NCBI GenBank assembly: GCA_021841935.1
Contig: JAKCDL010000002.1
Coordinates: 124,001-188,000 of the forward strand
Reading direction: 5' to 3'
Length of the DNA: 64,000 nt
From: Actinomycetes bacterium
GTDB lineage: Bacteria; Actinomycetota; Acidimicrobiia; Acidimicrobiales; Acidimicrobiaceae
In this document: positions 37,232-45,974 of the stretch, in pieces
How the letters are laid out: each line of letters begins with the position of its first letter
How positions within the stretch are numbered: position 1 is the first letter of the stretch
Notes under the pieces: model-generated
What the model was told of the DNA's origin: nothing
Seen by the model: the letters and a program-made list of their open reading frames with translations, nothing else
The model's database searches: none
Program-made: the position numbers and the translations under genes

Positions 37232-38983
37232 TTAGTACTTTCGCTCCATTGGTTCGTAGCGGCCGGATATAACGCCCTTGTACTCCAGGCGAACACTTCC
37301 GTCAGCTTCTTTATATGCGAGGGTATGCTTCATCCAATTCGCATCGTCGCGCGTCGGGTAGTCGTCTCTCCAGTGCGCGCCGCGACTCTCCTTACGCGCT
37401 TGGGCACCTATTACGAACGCCTCAGCTAGGTCAAGCAAGTGACCGAGTTCCAATGCCTCGACGAGATCGTAGTTAAACACTTCGCCCTTGTCGTCGATGT
37501 GGATGTTGTTGTACTCGTCTTTGAGTCGATTGATAGTGGCAAGAGCCATATCTAGGCTTTCAGCAGTTCGAACCACCGAAGCATTATCCGTCATTGTCAG
37601 CTGGAGCTCGGTTCGAATGTCGGAGACCTTCTTGGCTCCTGTAGCTCCCTTGATTGCACTGATTCGTTCGACCACATCTTGTTCAACGCCCCTTGGAAGG
37701 TCTATGTGATCTGTTTGACTTACGTAGTTGGCCATCGAACGGCCGCCACGTTTTCCGAAGACGACGATGTCTAGCAGAGAGTTTGTTCCGAGTCTGTTGG
37801 CACCGTGAACCGATACACAAGCGCACTCGCCCGCCGCATAGAGACCCTTAATGATCGTGCCATCGCCGTCGGCGATTACCTCGCCTTCCACGTTGGTAGG
37901 AATTCCACCCATTGCATAGTGTGCCGTTGGCTGGATCGGAATTGGTTGCTGCTTTGGCTCTATTCCGAGATAGGTTCGAGCAAAGTCGGTAATGTCGGGA
38001 AGCTTAGCGTCAATCTGCTCAGGTGGGAGGTGTGTGAGGTCTAGGTAGACGTAGTCCTTATCGGGACCTGCTCCTCGTCCTTCGCGAATTTCAGCATGAA
38101 TTGCACGCGCGACCATATCTCGTGGAGCTAAGTCCTTTACTGTTGGTGCGACGCGCTCCATAAATCGTTCGCCGTTGACGTTGCGTAGGATCCCGCCTTC
38201 ACCTCGAGCTGCCTCCGAGAGCAAGATGCCGAATCCGTAGATACCCGTTGGATGGAATTGATAGAACTCAAGATCTTCCATCGGAATATTCTTCCTGAAG
38301 AGAAGTCCTGGTCCATCGCCAGTTAGGGTGTGGGCGTTTGATGAAATTTTGAACATCTTTCCGAAGCCACCAGTCGCAAAGAGAACTCCCTTTGTGGCAA
38401 AGACGTGCAGGTCCCCTGTGGCTAGCTCATAAGCGACGACGCCTGATACACGCCTCTCGCCCTCTGTCTCGTCGAAGATGATATCAAAGACTTGAAATTC
38501 GTTGAAGAAGTTAACTTCACGCGCAACGCACTGCTGGTAGAGAGTTTGAAGGATCATGTGACCAGTTCGATCTGCTGCATAACAAGATCTACGAACAGGT
38601 GCTTCTCCGTGGTTTCGGGTATGTCCGCCAAAGCGTCGTTGGTCGATCCTTCCTTCGGGGGTTCGAGAGAACGCCATGCCGAAGTGTTCGAGATCGATCA
38701 CTGCGTCTATGGCCTCCTTGCACATGATGTCAATGGCATCTTGGTCGCCGAGGTAGTCAGATCCCTTGACGGTATCGAAGGCATGCCACTCCCAGTAGTC
38801 CTCTTCGACGTTGGCGAGCGCTGCACACATGCCACCCTGTGCGGCCCCCGTGTGGGACCTCGTTGGGTAGAGCTTGGTAATTACCGCCGTCTTTACCTTC
38901 CCGGCTACCTCTATGGCCGCTCGGAGTCCGGCTCCACCGGCTCCAACAATAACTGCATCGTAACTGTGGTAATGGACTTTCAC
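37232..38983 (-). CDS. sdhA: Succinate dehydrogenase flavoprotein subunit
   Basis: Oxidises succinate to fumarate. It has the FAD fold VIVGAGGAGLRAAIEVA, the His-flavin linkage motif SHTGAAQGGMCAAL, GGHTRNHGEAPVRRSCYAAD with the catalytic Arg, and HYAMGGIPTN. 583 residues. Start GTG at 38983. The operon order is sdhA-sdhB-SCP2-like, without sdhC or sdhD upstream, where the strand changes after 180 bp. A CRP-like palindrome lies in the upstream gap. Confidence 0.97.
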   Translation of the reverse strand: MKVHYHSYDAVIVGAGGAGLRAAIEVAGKVKTAVITKLYPTRSHTGAAQGGMCAALANVEEDYWEWHAFDTVKGSDYLGDQDAIDIMCKEAIDAVIDLEHFGMAFSRTPEGRIDQRRFGGHTRNHGEAPVRRSCYAADRTGHMILQTLYQQCVAREVNFFNEFQVFDIIFDETEGERRVSGVVAYELATGDLHVFATKGVLFATGGFGKMFKISSNAHTLTGDGPGLLFRKNIPMEDLEFYQFHPTGIYGFGILLSEAARGEGGILRNVNGERFMERVAPTVKDLAPRDMVARAIHAEIREGRGAGPDKDYVYLDLTHLPPEQIDAKLPDITDFARTYLGIEPKQQPIPIQPTAHYAMGGIPTNVEGEVIADGDGTIIKGLYAAGECACVSVHGANRLGTNSLLDIVVFGKRGGRSMANYVSQTDHIDLPRGVEQDVVERISAIKGATGAKKVSDIRTELQLTMTDNASVVRTAESLDMALATINRLKDEYNNIHIDDKGEVFNYDLVEALELGHLLDLAEAFVIGAQARKESRGAHWRDDYPTRDDANWMKHTLAYKEADGSVRLEYKGVISGRYEPMERKY

Positions 38984-39066
38984 ACCTTATAGCTTCGCAC
39001 GAATGCGTTGCTTTTGGAAATCCGAAATGAAGTTTTTATCGGGATTTTTGCGGTAATTTGTCCATT

Positions 39067-39082
39067 TGTGACGAAAATCACC
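39067..39082. promoter_or_regulatory. CRP/GlxR-like site upstream of sdhA
   Basis: TGTGA-N6-TCACC, nine of ten half-site bases matching the TGTGA-N6-TCACA consensus, 84-99 bp upstream of sdhA. In corynebacteria and mycobacteria, GlxR/Crp binds such sites and controls sdh. It could equally act on the divergent MoxR gene. Confidence 0.55.
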
Positions 39083-39165
39083 GATACGGTGTGACTTGAC
39101 TCTACGGGGCCTGCCGTTTCCTATTGAAGTTACATAGATCCCGGATTTGTCCTATCGTTAAAGAG

Positions 39166-40575
39166 ATGAACATTGAAAAGATCGCAACGCTTGGCGACTT
39201 GAAGTCAAGCGGCTGGAAGTCGAAGTCAATCCGTCAAGAACTTAGAGACAACGTAATCGATAAGATCGCTAAGCGCGAGAGCATCTTTCCGAAGATTGCC
39301 GGTTATGACGATACAGTGCTCCCCCAGATAGAGGCGGCGCTGATAGCAGGACATGACATCATTCTCTTGGGGGAGCGAGGACAGGGAAAAAGTCGAATAG
39401 TCCGATCGCTCGTTTCGCTCTTGGATGAGTACATCCCTTATGTCGCTGGATCGGAGATATACGACGATCCCTTCAATCCGGTTTCGAAGTATGCCATTCA
39501 ACTGATTGAAGAGAACGGTGACGCTACACGAATTGAATGGCTTCCAAGAAGTAAGCGTTATTCGGAGAAGTTAGCGACTCCCGATACATCGATGGCGGAT
39601 CTAATAGGCGACATAGATCCGATCAGGGTGGCTGAAGGTCGGTACATGAGTGATGAATTGACGATCGCTTTTGGGTTGGTTCCACGCACCAATAGAGGCA
39701 TCTTCGCGATAAATGAACTACCTGATCTTTCCGAGAGAATTCAGGTAGGACTACTGTCGATACTTGAAGAGCGCGACGTCCAGATTAGGGGATATCGAGT
39801 CTCGTTGCCACTTGACATACTTCTCATCGCTACTGCCAATCCCGAAGATTACACCAATAGAGGGAGATTGATAACTCCATTGAAGGATAGATTCGGGTCT
39901 CAGATAAGAACTCACTATCCCCAAAGTGTTGAAACTGAATTGGCAATAGTTGACTTTGAGACGAGTTCTGTCACCTACAGGGATAGCGAGCCATACTTTC
40001 CTCCTTATCTCCGAGAACTAGTCGCGACGATATCGCAGGTTGCTCGTGAATCCTCTTTCATTAGCCAAAGATCTGGAGTCTCGGTACGTGCGACGATCTC
40101 AAATTATGAGGCGATTGAAGCAGCGGCAATTCGACGCTCTCTGATAAGTGACTCAGAAGGTGCAATCTGTCGACTTAGTGACTTCTGGGTTATCGTATCT
40201 TCGATGGCCGGCAAGATCGAGATCGACGCGTCAGATGACAGTGACTCAATAAGCGTTATTCCTAAGTTGCTATCAAGGGCGGTTCTTGAGGTCTTTCGAC
40301 GTCACATCTCTCTAGATCAAGTAAAGGGGGTGACTTCGTACTTCGAAAGTGGTATCGAAGTAAGCGTCGGAGCTGAAAGTTCTGACCACGACCTCTTCTC
40401 GCTCTATGAAACGATTCCAGACCTCAGATCAGTCGTGGATTCCATTGAACCAAATAGCGATCGGGAGGCGAAGATTTCCGCGGTTGAGTTCGTCCTCGAT
40501 GGAATGCACCAAAGTAAGAGACTTAACAAGTATGAAGATGGTGCGATGATGTTATACGCTAGGCGAAGCAGATGA
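39166..40575 (+). CDS. MoxR-type AAA+ ATPase (ChlI/BchI-like)
   Basis: About 469 residues. Walker A LLGERGQGKSRIVRSL and a Walker B region reading GIFAINELPDLSERIQVG, with Asn-Glu in place of the usual Asp-Glu; sensor 1 ATANPEDYTNRGRLITPLKD. It resembles mycobacterial Rv0958 in length and context. MoxR ATPases act as chaperones for a VWA partner, which is the next gene (ATGA overlap). I took ATG at 39166 (AAAGAG just upstream) over a 14-codon longer frame. Confidence 0.85.
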   Translation: MNIEKIATLGDLKSSGWKSKSIRQELRDNVIDKIAKRESIFPKIAGYDDTVLPQIEAALIAGHDIILLGERGQGKSRIVRSLVSLLDEYIPYVAGSEIYDDPFNPVSKYAIQLIEENGDATRIEWLPRSKRYSEKLATPDTSMADLIGDIDPIRVAEGRYMSDELTIAFGLVPRTNRGIFAINELPDLSERIQVGLLSILEERDVQIRGYRVSLPLDILLIATANPEDYTNRGRLITPLKDRFGSQIRTHYPQSVETELAIVDFETSSVTYRDSEPYFPPYLRELVATISQVARESSFISQRSGVSVRATISNYEAIEAAAIRRSLISDSEGAICRLSDFWVIVSSMAGKIEIDASDDSDSISVIPKLLSRAVLEVFRRHISLDQVKGVTSYFESGIEVSVGAESSDHDLFSLYETIPDLRSVVDSIEPNSDREAKISAVEFVLDGMHQSKRLNKYEDGAMMLYARRSR

Positions 40576-42569
40576 GACCGTTATATGGGCAGAGCGTAAA
40601 GCGCTTTGCCAAATGGGACGGAAGCCAAGCACTTCAATTCGAAGAGTCTGAAATCTTCGACGCAATTTCAGACTCTCTGCTCTACCACGGCGATCCATCA
40701 GCGGCTCTTAGGCAATTGTTGGCAGATGGCCTCGAACTTCCCGACGGACGATCCCTAGTTGGCCTTAGGGAGATACTTGAAAGGCTTAGGCAGGAGCGAC
40801 GCGATATCCTGAACCGTTTTGACCCTAGCGGCAAGAGTGCAGAAATAAGGGAACGAATTGAACGTGACGTAATCGACGTTGAACGAAAGAGGCTCGATGA
40901 ACTAGTCGATTCGTCAAAGGGTGAAATTACCAGATCCGACGAAGATCGCTTCTTCGAAGGAAATATGGAGCTCGACAACGTTGGATCGACCCTTCCCTCG
41001 ATCTTTGAATCGCTCTCTAATTACAGCTTTGAATCTGAAGCCGCACGAGAGAGCTTTGAAAAGATCGTGGAAGAGTTGCGACAAGAAGTTCTCGATAACT
41101 TCTTCCAAGGCACAAAGCAATCTCTTGAGTCTTTATCTGGGGCTAATCGCGAGGCGTACCGCGAGATGATGAGCGCGATGAACGACCTCATTGAGGCGCA
41201 TCTTCGAGGCGACAATACCGACGGTCAGTTTGCTGAGTTTAAGGAGAAATATGGCGACTCGTTCCCCCCGGGAATAGAGAGCACTCAGGAGTTACTCGAC
41301 TTTTTGGTTGAACAGATGCAAGCAGCTCAGCTAGCCTTTGGGGCGTTGACGCCAGAGCAGCAGGAGCAACTCGGCGAGCTATTTTCCATGATGATGGACG
41401 ACATGGACCTTGCCTGGCAGATGAATCGACTCTCTTCTTCTCTGTCGCCATTGATGGATCCCTCCCGCCTCAATTCGATGCGATTCCGGGGCAATCAATC
41501 GATGTCGATGGGTGAGGCCTCTGATGCCATGGCTAGCCTTTCAGATATAGATTCAATAGAGAGTTTCCTTCGTTCCGTTACGTCACCATCGGATCTCTCT
41601 AAAGTCGATTTAGATGCCGTGGAAAAGTTGGTTGGTAAAGACTCTGCGAATTCACTGAAACGACTTTCGGAGATAGTCGCCGAACTCGAAGAAGCCGGGC
41701 TAATTGGAAGAGACGGGGCGGCCTTAGAGCTGACCCCTGCTGGAATGCGCAAAATCGGTTCAAAGGTTCTCAGAGATCTCTTTCGCAACCTTGACAAATC
41801 TCGTTTCGGAGCCCATATTAGTCGTGGAAGCGGCGCGGGTATCGATCGAAACTACGATACAAAACGTTACGAATTCGGTGATCCTCTTGAAATTGATCTG
41901 AATGCAACTCTCAAAAATGCCATTCTTCGAGAAGGTGGTGGAACGCCTATCAAGTTGTCAGTCGACGACTTCGAGGTTGAACTCAAGGAGCGAAGCGTAG
42001 CGGCATCGACAGTTTTACTTTTAGATTTATCACTTTCGATGCCACTTAGAGATAACTTTTTAGCCGCTAAAAAGGTGGCTATGGCTTTGGCTACGTTGAT
42101 AAGAACCAGTTACCCCAGAGATTATTTGGGAATTGTGGGTTTTTCCGAAGCGGCTCACGAGATCAAGATCTCCGATCTTCCGACGGTGGCATGGGACTAT
42201 GTATATGGCACGAACATGGAAGATGCGATGCGAAAGGCCCGAAGAATGTTGGCGGGTAAATCTGGTACGAAGCAGATAATAATGGTTACCGATGGGGAGC
42301 CAACGGCTCATATCTTGGACGATGGGACTCCATTTTTCTCATATCCACCCGCTTACGAGACGATCGAGGCTACCTTTGCTGAAGTTCGAAGGTGCACGCG
42401 AGAGAATCTTTTGATAACTTCCTTCGTCCTAGACGCTGATGATCGACTTATGTCATTCATGAATAAGCTGTCATCGATCAATGGGGGTAAAAATTACTTT
42501 TGTAACCCTGATAACCTGGGAGACTTTGTCATCGTTGACTTTATGAATCGTCGAAGTGATCTTAGGTAA
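40572..42569 (+). CDS. VWA-domain protein, partner of the MoxR ATPase
   Basis: 665 residues. A long acidic, helical N-terminal half precedes a C-terminal von Willebrand A domain with an intact MIDAS: DLSLSMPLRDN (DxSxS) and MVTDGEPTAH. It corresponds to Rv0959-like proteins (672 residues in M. tuberculosis, from memory). It overlaps the ATPase gene as ATGA. Pairs of this type assemble or activate metal-cofactor enzymes or surface complexes; the client here is unknown. Confidence 0.85.
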   Translation: MRPLYGQSVKRFAKWDGSQALQFEESEIFDAISDSLLYHGDPSAALRQLLADGLELPDGRSLVGLREILERLRQERRDILNRFDPSGKSAEIRERIERDVIDVERKRLDELVDSSKGEITRSDEDRFFEGNMELDNVGSTLPSIFESLSNYSFESEAARESFEKIVEELRQEVLDNFFQGTKQSLESLSGANREAYREMMSAMNDLIEAHLRGDNTDGQFAEFKEKYGDSFPPGIESTQELLDFLVEQMQAAQLAFGALTPEQQEQLGELFSMMMDDMDLAWQMNRLSSSLSPLMDPSRLNSMRFRGNQSMSMGEASDAMASLSDIDSIESFLRSVTSPSDLSKVDLDAVEKLVGKDSANSLKRLSEIVAELEEAGLIGRDGAALELTPAGMRKIGSKVLRDLFRNLDKSRFGAHISRGSGAGIDRNYDTKRYEFGDPLEIDLNATLKNAILREGGGTPIKLSVDDFEVELKERSVAASTVLLLDLSLSMPLRDNFLAAKKVAMALATLIRTSYPRDYLGIVGFSEAAHEIKISDLPTVAWDYVYGTNMEDAMRKARRMLAGKSGTKQIIMVTDGEPTAHILDDGTPFFSYPPAYETIEATFAEVRRCTRENLLITSFVLDADDRLMSFMNKLSSINGGKNYFCNPDNLGDFVIVDFMNRRSDLR

Positions 42570-42713
42570 TTTTTACTATTCAATTTAGAAAAAAATTAGT
42601 TTGGAATTGAACGAAATTGAACTTGGCCTATGTAAGATCTCTATTTGAGCCGTAGCTAAAACAGTCAAGGCGTCAAGCGTTGGAAAGCGTTACCTGGGGG
42701 AAGGAGGGGGACG

Positions 42714-42986
42714 GTGACCATTGTTGGCAACGATCTCTCTGTTGGTAAAGAGAAGTGGCAGGAGTTTGCCAGCTGCAAGGGTTGGGATCCCGAAGTTTTT
42801 TATCCCGATCGCGGCGTTCCGTCCGCATCCGCGAAGGCGGTCTGCAATGAATGTCAGGTTCAAAGAGATTGTCTTGAGTATGCATTGAGGCGCGACGAGC
42901 GCTTCGGTATATGGGGGGGCCTATCCGAAAGAGAGCGCAGGAAGCTCCATCGTCAACGAACGAGGTTGAGGCTCCATATTCAATAG
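42714..42986 (+). CDS. WhiB-family iron-sulfur transcription factor
   Basis: Four cluster cysteines C21, C44, C47 and C53 (C-x22-C-x2-C-x5-C), then the turn GIWGGLSERERRKL and a basic tail KLHRQRTRLRLH. WhiB proteins bind 4Fe-4S and work with the principal sigma factor. 90 residues, GTG start at 42714 with AAGGAGGGGG upstream. The subtype was not resolved. A second whiB lies 1 kb away on the other strand. Confidence 0.93.
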   Translation: MTIVGNDLSVGKEKWQEFASCKGWDPEVFYPDRGVPSASAKAVCNECQVQRDCLEYALRRDERFGIWGGLSERERRKLHRQRTRLRLHIQ

Positions 42987-43004
42987 GCAAAGTTGAGAGA
43001 AATT

Positions 43005-43054
43005 AATAAAGTCGGCAATCGAGAACTCTTATCGATCGAATTGCCGACTTTATT
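43005..43054. terminator. Hairpin terminator after whiB
   Basis: AATAAAGTCGGCAAT (43005-43019) pairs perfectly with ATTGCCGACTTTATT (43040-43054), with a 20-nt loop and GCTTTT after it. It lies between converging genes. Confidence 0.75.
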
Positions 43055-43111
43055 GCTTTTAATGCTCTTATATCGCTTAAATCCGAGACCTGGGGTCTAT
43101 TTTTCTACGAG

Positions 43112-43924
43112 CTAAGAGTGGCTCTTAGCTCGTGCTTCAATGGTCGAGGTAATTGAAAGTCCATAAAGTTCCAAAGGGCGACTACTTTCTGTTATGCAAT
43201 AGCTTGGAACTAATCCAACTAGCTCGGCACCAATTATTTTGGACTCTTCCTCTACCATTTCGTAAAATTGAATCGGGCCGACGCTCCAAGGTGCAACTAA
43301 ATTTGCAGATAGCTGGGTTCTGCCACCAACTTCAAAGACTAAGGTCCTTACTTTGTCGCCTCGCAGATTCTTTGCTAGCTTTGCCGCGTCATTTAGTGAA
43401 GCATCAATTATGAGATTGTAGGCGACTAATGGGCTTCGAGCTCCCACGCACATGGCCCCTCGGGTCTCGAAGTACCTATCGGCACTAAAGGATGGAAGAG
43501 CCCCTGCCCTGATTGCTCTCCTTGTATCAGGAAGGCTTCTTTCGGGGCCATAGAGGTAAGTATTTGTTCCGAACTCTTTAGCCGCAAATTGTGCAAATTC
43601 GTTGCGAGTCGCAACCGCATCCGTCAGGTCAAGTTCCGATGGCTGTTGTTCGAGTTCGTAGGGTACAAAAGGAACTACGTCAACTACGCCGAATCGCGGG
43701 TGTACGCCAGTGTGCTTCGAAATGTCGATTAGATCAAACGATGCAACGCATAGTGATTTTAGATCGTCAAGTACCTTGGATCCGTAAAGAGTAAATACGC
43801 TACGGTTGTGGTCCATGTCGCTATGCACATCAAGGAGTGAGCTAACACACACATTAGAGAGCTCTGAAACTACAGCGGGATCTCCGGAAGATATATTTAC
43901 GACGCACTCTAGAGGTGAAGTCAA
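43112..43924 (-). CDS. Glutamate formimidoyltransferase-like protein
   Basis: 270 residues matching the N-terminal half of FTCD. It has ECVVNISSGDPAVVSEL, the HNRSVFTLYG strand and the folate/catalytic segment KHTGVHPRFGVVDVVPFVPY, and RAIRAGALPSF. In FTCD this activity moves a formimino group from formiminoglutamate to THF (histidine breakdown). There is no cyclodeaminase domain and no histidine genes nearby. TTG at 43924, 9 bases after the upstream whiB stop, with no good Shine-Dalgarno, so it may be translationally coupled. Confidence 0.82.
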   Translation of the reverse strand: MTSPLECVVNISSGDPAVVSELSNVCVSSLLDVHSDMDHNRSVFTLYGSKVLDDLKSLCVASFDLIDISKHTGVHPRFGVVDVVPFVPYELEQQPSELDLTDAVATRNEFAQFAAKEFGTNTYLYGPERSLPDTRRAIRAGALPSFSADRYFETRGAMCVGARSPLVAYNLIIDASLNDAAKLAKNLRGDKVRTLVFEVGGRTQLSANLVAPWSVGPIQFYEMVEEESKIIGAELVGLVPSYCITESSRPLELYGLSITSTIEARAKSHS

Positions 43925-43933
43925 AGCGTTATA

Positions 43934-44194
43934 TTACTTTGCGATGTCGCGAAGGACCACTCTTGACTTACTCCTTCTCGCGCGCGCTATTCGGCGGCGC
44001 GCCCTTTCGGATTCACCGCCCCAAACACCGTGGTCTATCTTGTTTTCAATCGCGTAGGTTAAGCAACGCTCGATAACGGGGCAATCTTGGCAGATTCTTT
44101 TAGCGATCTCTACCCCTGCTCCATCCGTCGGGAAGAATAGGTCAGCGGGAACATCCTTGCAGTTGCCGTCTGCCATCCATGAGGTATCTTGCAT
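43934..44194 (-). CDS. WhiB-family iron-sulfur transcription factor (WhiB2/WhmD-like)
   Basis: Cysteines C12, C35, C38 and C44, then HGVWGGESERARRRIARARR with the WhiB turn and basic tail. This pattern fits the WhiB2/WhmD group linked to septation and sporulation control, but subtype is by resemblance only. 86 residues from ATG at 44194; ATG at 44176 is an alternative. The formimidoyltransferase gene follows in the same unit. Confidence 0.92.
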   Translation of the reverse strand: MQDTSWMADGNCKDVPADLFFPTDGAGVEIAKRICQDCPVIERCLTYAIENKIDHGVWGGESERARRRIARARRSKSRVVLRDIAK

Positions 44195-44408
44195 GTTCTA
44201 CCTGACCCGTAATCTTTTGTTTACAATAGGTTTACTCTGTAATCTAGCGCAAACGACGAATCGAATGGTCCAGATTTACTACTTACACAACAACTTCAGT
44301 ATCCGTTGTTATTTCGTACCACGCAATCGTCTATGAACTAAAAATTGCTTGGTGAATGTAGATTGTAATTAGGTGGCGAATGCCCAATCGAATGATTCAG
44401 AGAAGACA

Positions 44409-44675
44409 ATGTCATATACAGAAACCGATTCCAACACACTTCCAATCGCTAGCGCAAGGATTGTCTATCTTGGGCCTGTTGCGCCCCACTGGGAGGTCTA
44501 CCATACCGGTGGCGAGCGAAAAGTTGTAGATACGTTCCGACAACGTGTATTGGCGCGACTTTTACTTCTGCCTCCACATGATCCTCAGTTCAAGAGGAAT
44601 CGTGAGCGAATTATCAAGGACGCTGAGATCGAGAGGGTGACTCTGGTTTGGGATCTCGGAATTAGCGAGGAGTAG
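44409..44675 (+). CDS. Hypothetical protein
   Basis: About 88 residues, no family recognised. A beta-rich first half (IASARIVYLGPVAPHWEVYH) precedes a helix with many Arg (RQRVLARLLLLPPHDPQFKR) and a final strand VTLVWDLGI. ATG at 44409 has GAGAAG close upstream; GTG at 44373 would add twelve residues. A strong terminator follows. Confidence 0.6.
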   Translation: MSYTETDSNTLPIASARIVYLGPVAPHWEVYHTGGERKVVDTFRQRVLARLLLLPPHDPQFKRNRERIIKDAEIERVTLVWDLGISEE

Positions 44676-44689
44676 CCCTTGCAACTAAA

Positions 44690-44720
44690 AGAGGCGGCGG
44701 GTTCAAACCCGCCGCCTCTT
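44690..44720. terminator. Bidirectional GC-rich terminator
   Basis: AGAGGCGGCGGGTT (44690-44703) pairs perfectly with its complement at 44706-44719 and is followed by TTGTT. It separates converging genes. Confidence 0.9.
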
Positions 44721-44742
44721 TGTTCATTTGGAACTTTCCCCA

Positions 44743-45927
44743 TTAGAGCTTCTTTGTGAGAATCTCCATCAGCCGACTCTTCTTTTTGCCCTCATCCATT
44801 ATTATCTCCATGGTCACAGGGTCGGAGTCATCATTTTTGCTACTTTTTTTAGAGCGTCGGTGGTGATGTTTTTCATCCTTAGCGACGAAAATGTCATCGT
44901 CCCCCCTCTCCCACTTAGCGTTGGTTTTCTCCTGCTTTTGAAGTTTTTTGGAATCGATCTCCATTGTTGTGCCAAAAATATTGTTCTTGGCCGAAAGATC
45001 CTTGAAGAAAGAACCGTCGTCATCGCCTAGGTTTGGCTCATCTGCAACTGGGTCTATCTTTGTTTTACGAGCCCGCTCGACTATTGATTCAACTTGAGCA
45101 TCCGTGACTACTTGTATAGCGGCAGTTTCGGTCGGCGCGGTAACTTGACGTTCAATCACGCCAACGCTATTTCGCAGCACGGGCCTAAGTTGCATGATGT
45201 CGATATCATCAGAGTCGCTCGATTCGATTGGCTTTGAGGCTAAATCGTCAGTTACATCTCCCGACGGTACTACATTCGGTTTATCCGAGGCCGACTCAGC
45301 TACTGTGAAGTAGGATTCACGAACTTCTTTCGGTGAGGAGGCAAGGAGTGCTGTTTTCCTTAATGTCTCAAAGAGTTCCTTGCTGATTCCGTACTCGTCG
45401 CGCCTCATCTTGGGCGCACCGCCGAGTAAGGATTCGTTACCCCTAGCACCCATAAACCTTCTCTCCGCATCAAAATTGACTTCTACATCGGCAGCGGTCG
45501 CGACAGGCGTGGTTACTTCTGGTGTGTCCTCTTCGAACTCGTCGTAGTCAAAGACCTCTGCGGCTTTAGCTGCCTCACTTTTAGCGAAGTTGAAAGTTTC
45601 ATACGAAAAGTTAGGGTCGGGGTTGAACGGAATATCGATGATGTCCTCTTCGTCATCGAAGGGCTCTTCGCTAGATTCTATTGCGCCGAAGGAGTCGAAT
45701 ACGAAATGGGTCGGTGCAGTTGGGGCGCTAGTCTCCTCGTCAATAGGGTCGAGAGCAGCTATTTTGAGAAGCGCTGCTTCGAAACCCTCGTACTCGTTTT
45801 TTACTGAGCTTTCTTCAACAGCCCCCGCTTCGTCATCGGATTCCCACTTTGAAGCAGGTTTCGGAGCGAAAAACTTATTGAAGGCGTCATCTTCATCGCC
45901 TTTAAATGACCATTCCATACGACGCAT
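44743..45927 (-). CDS. Acidic, largely disordered protein of unknown function
   Basis: 394 residues dominated by Asp, Glu, Ser and Thr, with no predicted transmembrane helix. There are acidic clusters (EEPFDDEEDIIDIP, YDEFEEDTPE), a central helical patch (MRRDEYGISKELFETLRKTA) and a basic C-terminal segment (KDEKHHHRRSKKSSK and GKKKSRLMEILTKKL). The look is of a long scaffold or adaptor. It is the last gene of the minus-strand run that includes the DUF2342-like and HtrA-like genes. No family recognised. Confidence 0.7.
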   Translation of the reverse strand: MRRMEWSFKGDEDDAFNKFFAPKPASKWESDDEAGAVEESSVKNEYEGFEAALLKIAALDPIDEETSAPTAPTHFVFDSFGAIESSEEPFDDEEDIIDIPFNPDPNFSYETFNFAKSEAAKAAEVFDYDEFEEDTPEVTTPVATAADVEVNFDAERRFMGARGNESLLGGAPKMRRDEYGISKELFETLRKTALLASSPKEVRESYFTVAESASDKPNVVPSGDVTDDLASKPIESSDSDDIDIMQLRPVLRNSVGVIERQVTAPTETAAIQVVTDAQVESIVERARKTKIDPVADEPNLGDDDGSFFKDLSAKNNIFGTTMEIDSKKLQKQEKTNAKWERGDDDIFVAKDEKHHHRRSKKSSKNDDSDPVTMEIIMDEGKKKSRLMEILTKKL

Positions 45928-45974
45928 ATCGACAGTCAGATAGTAGTTCTAAAGATGTAATTCGCTTTGAATTT

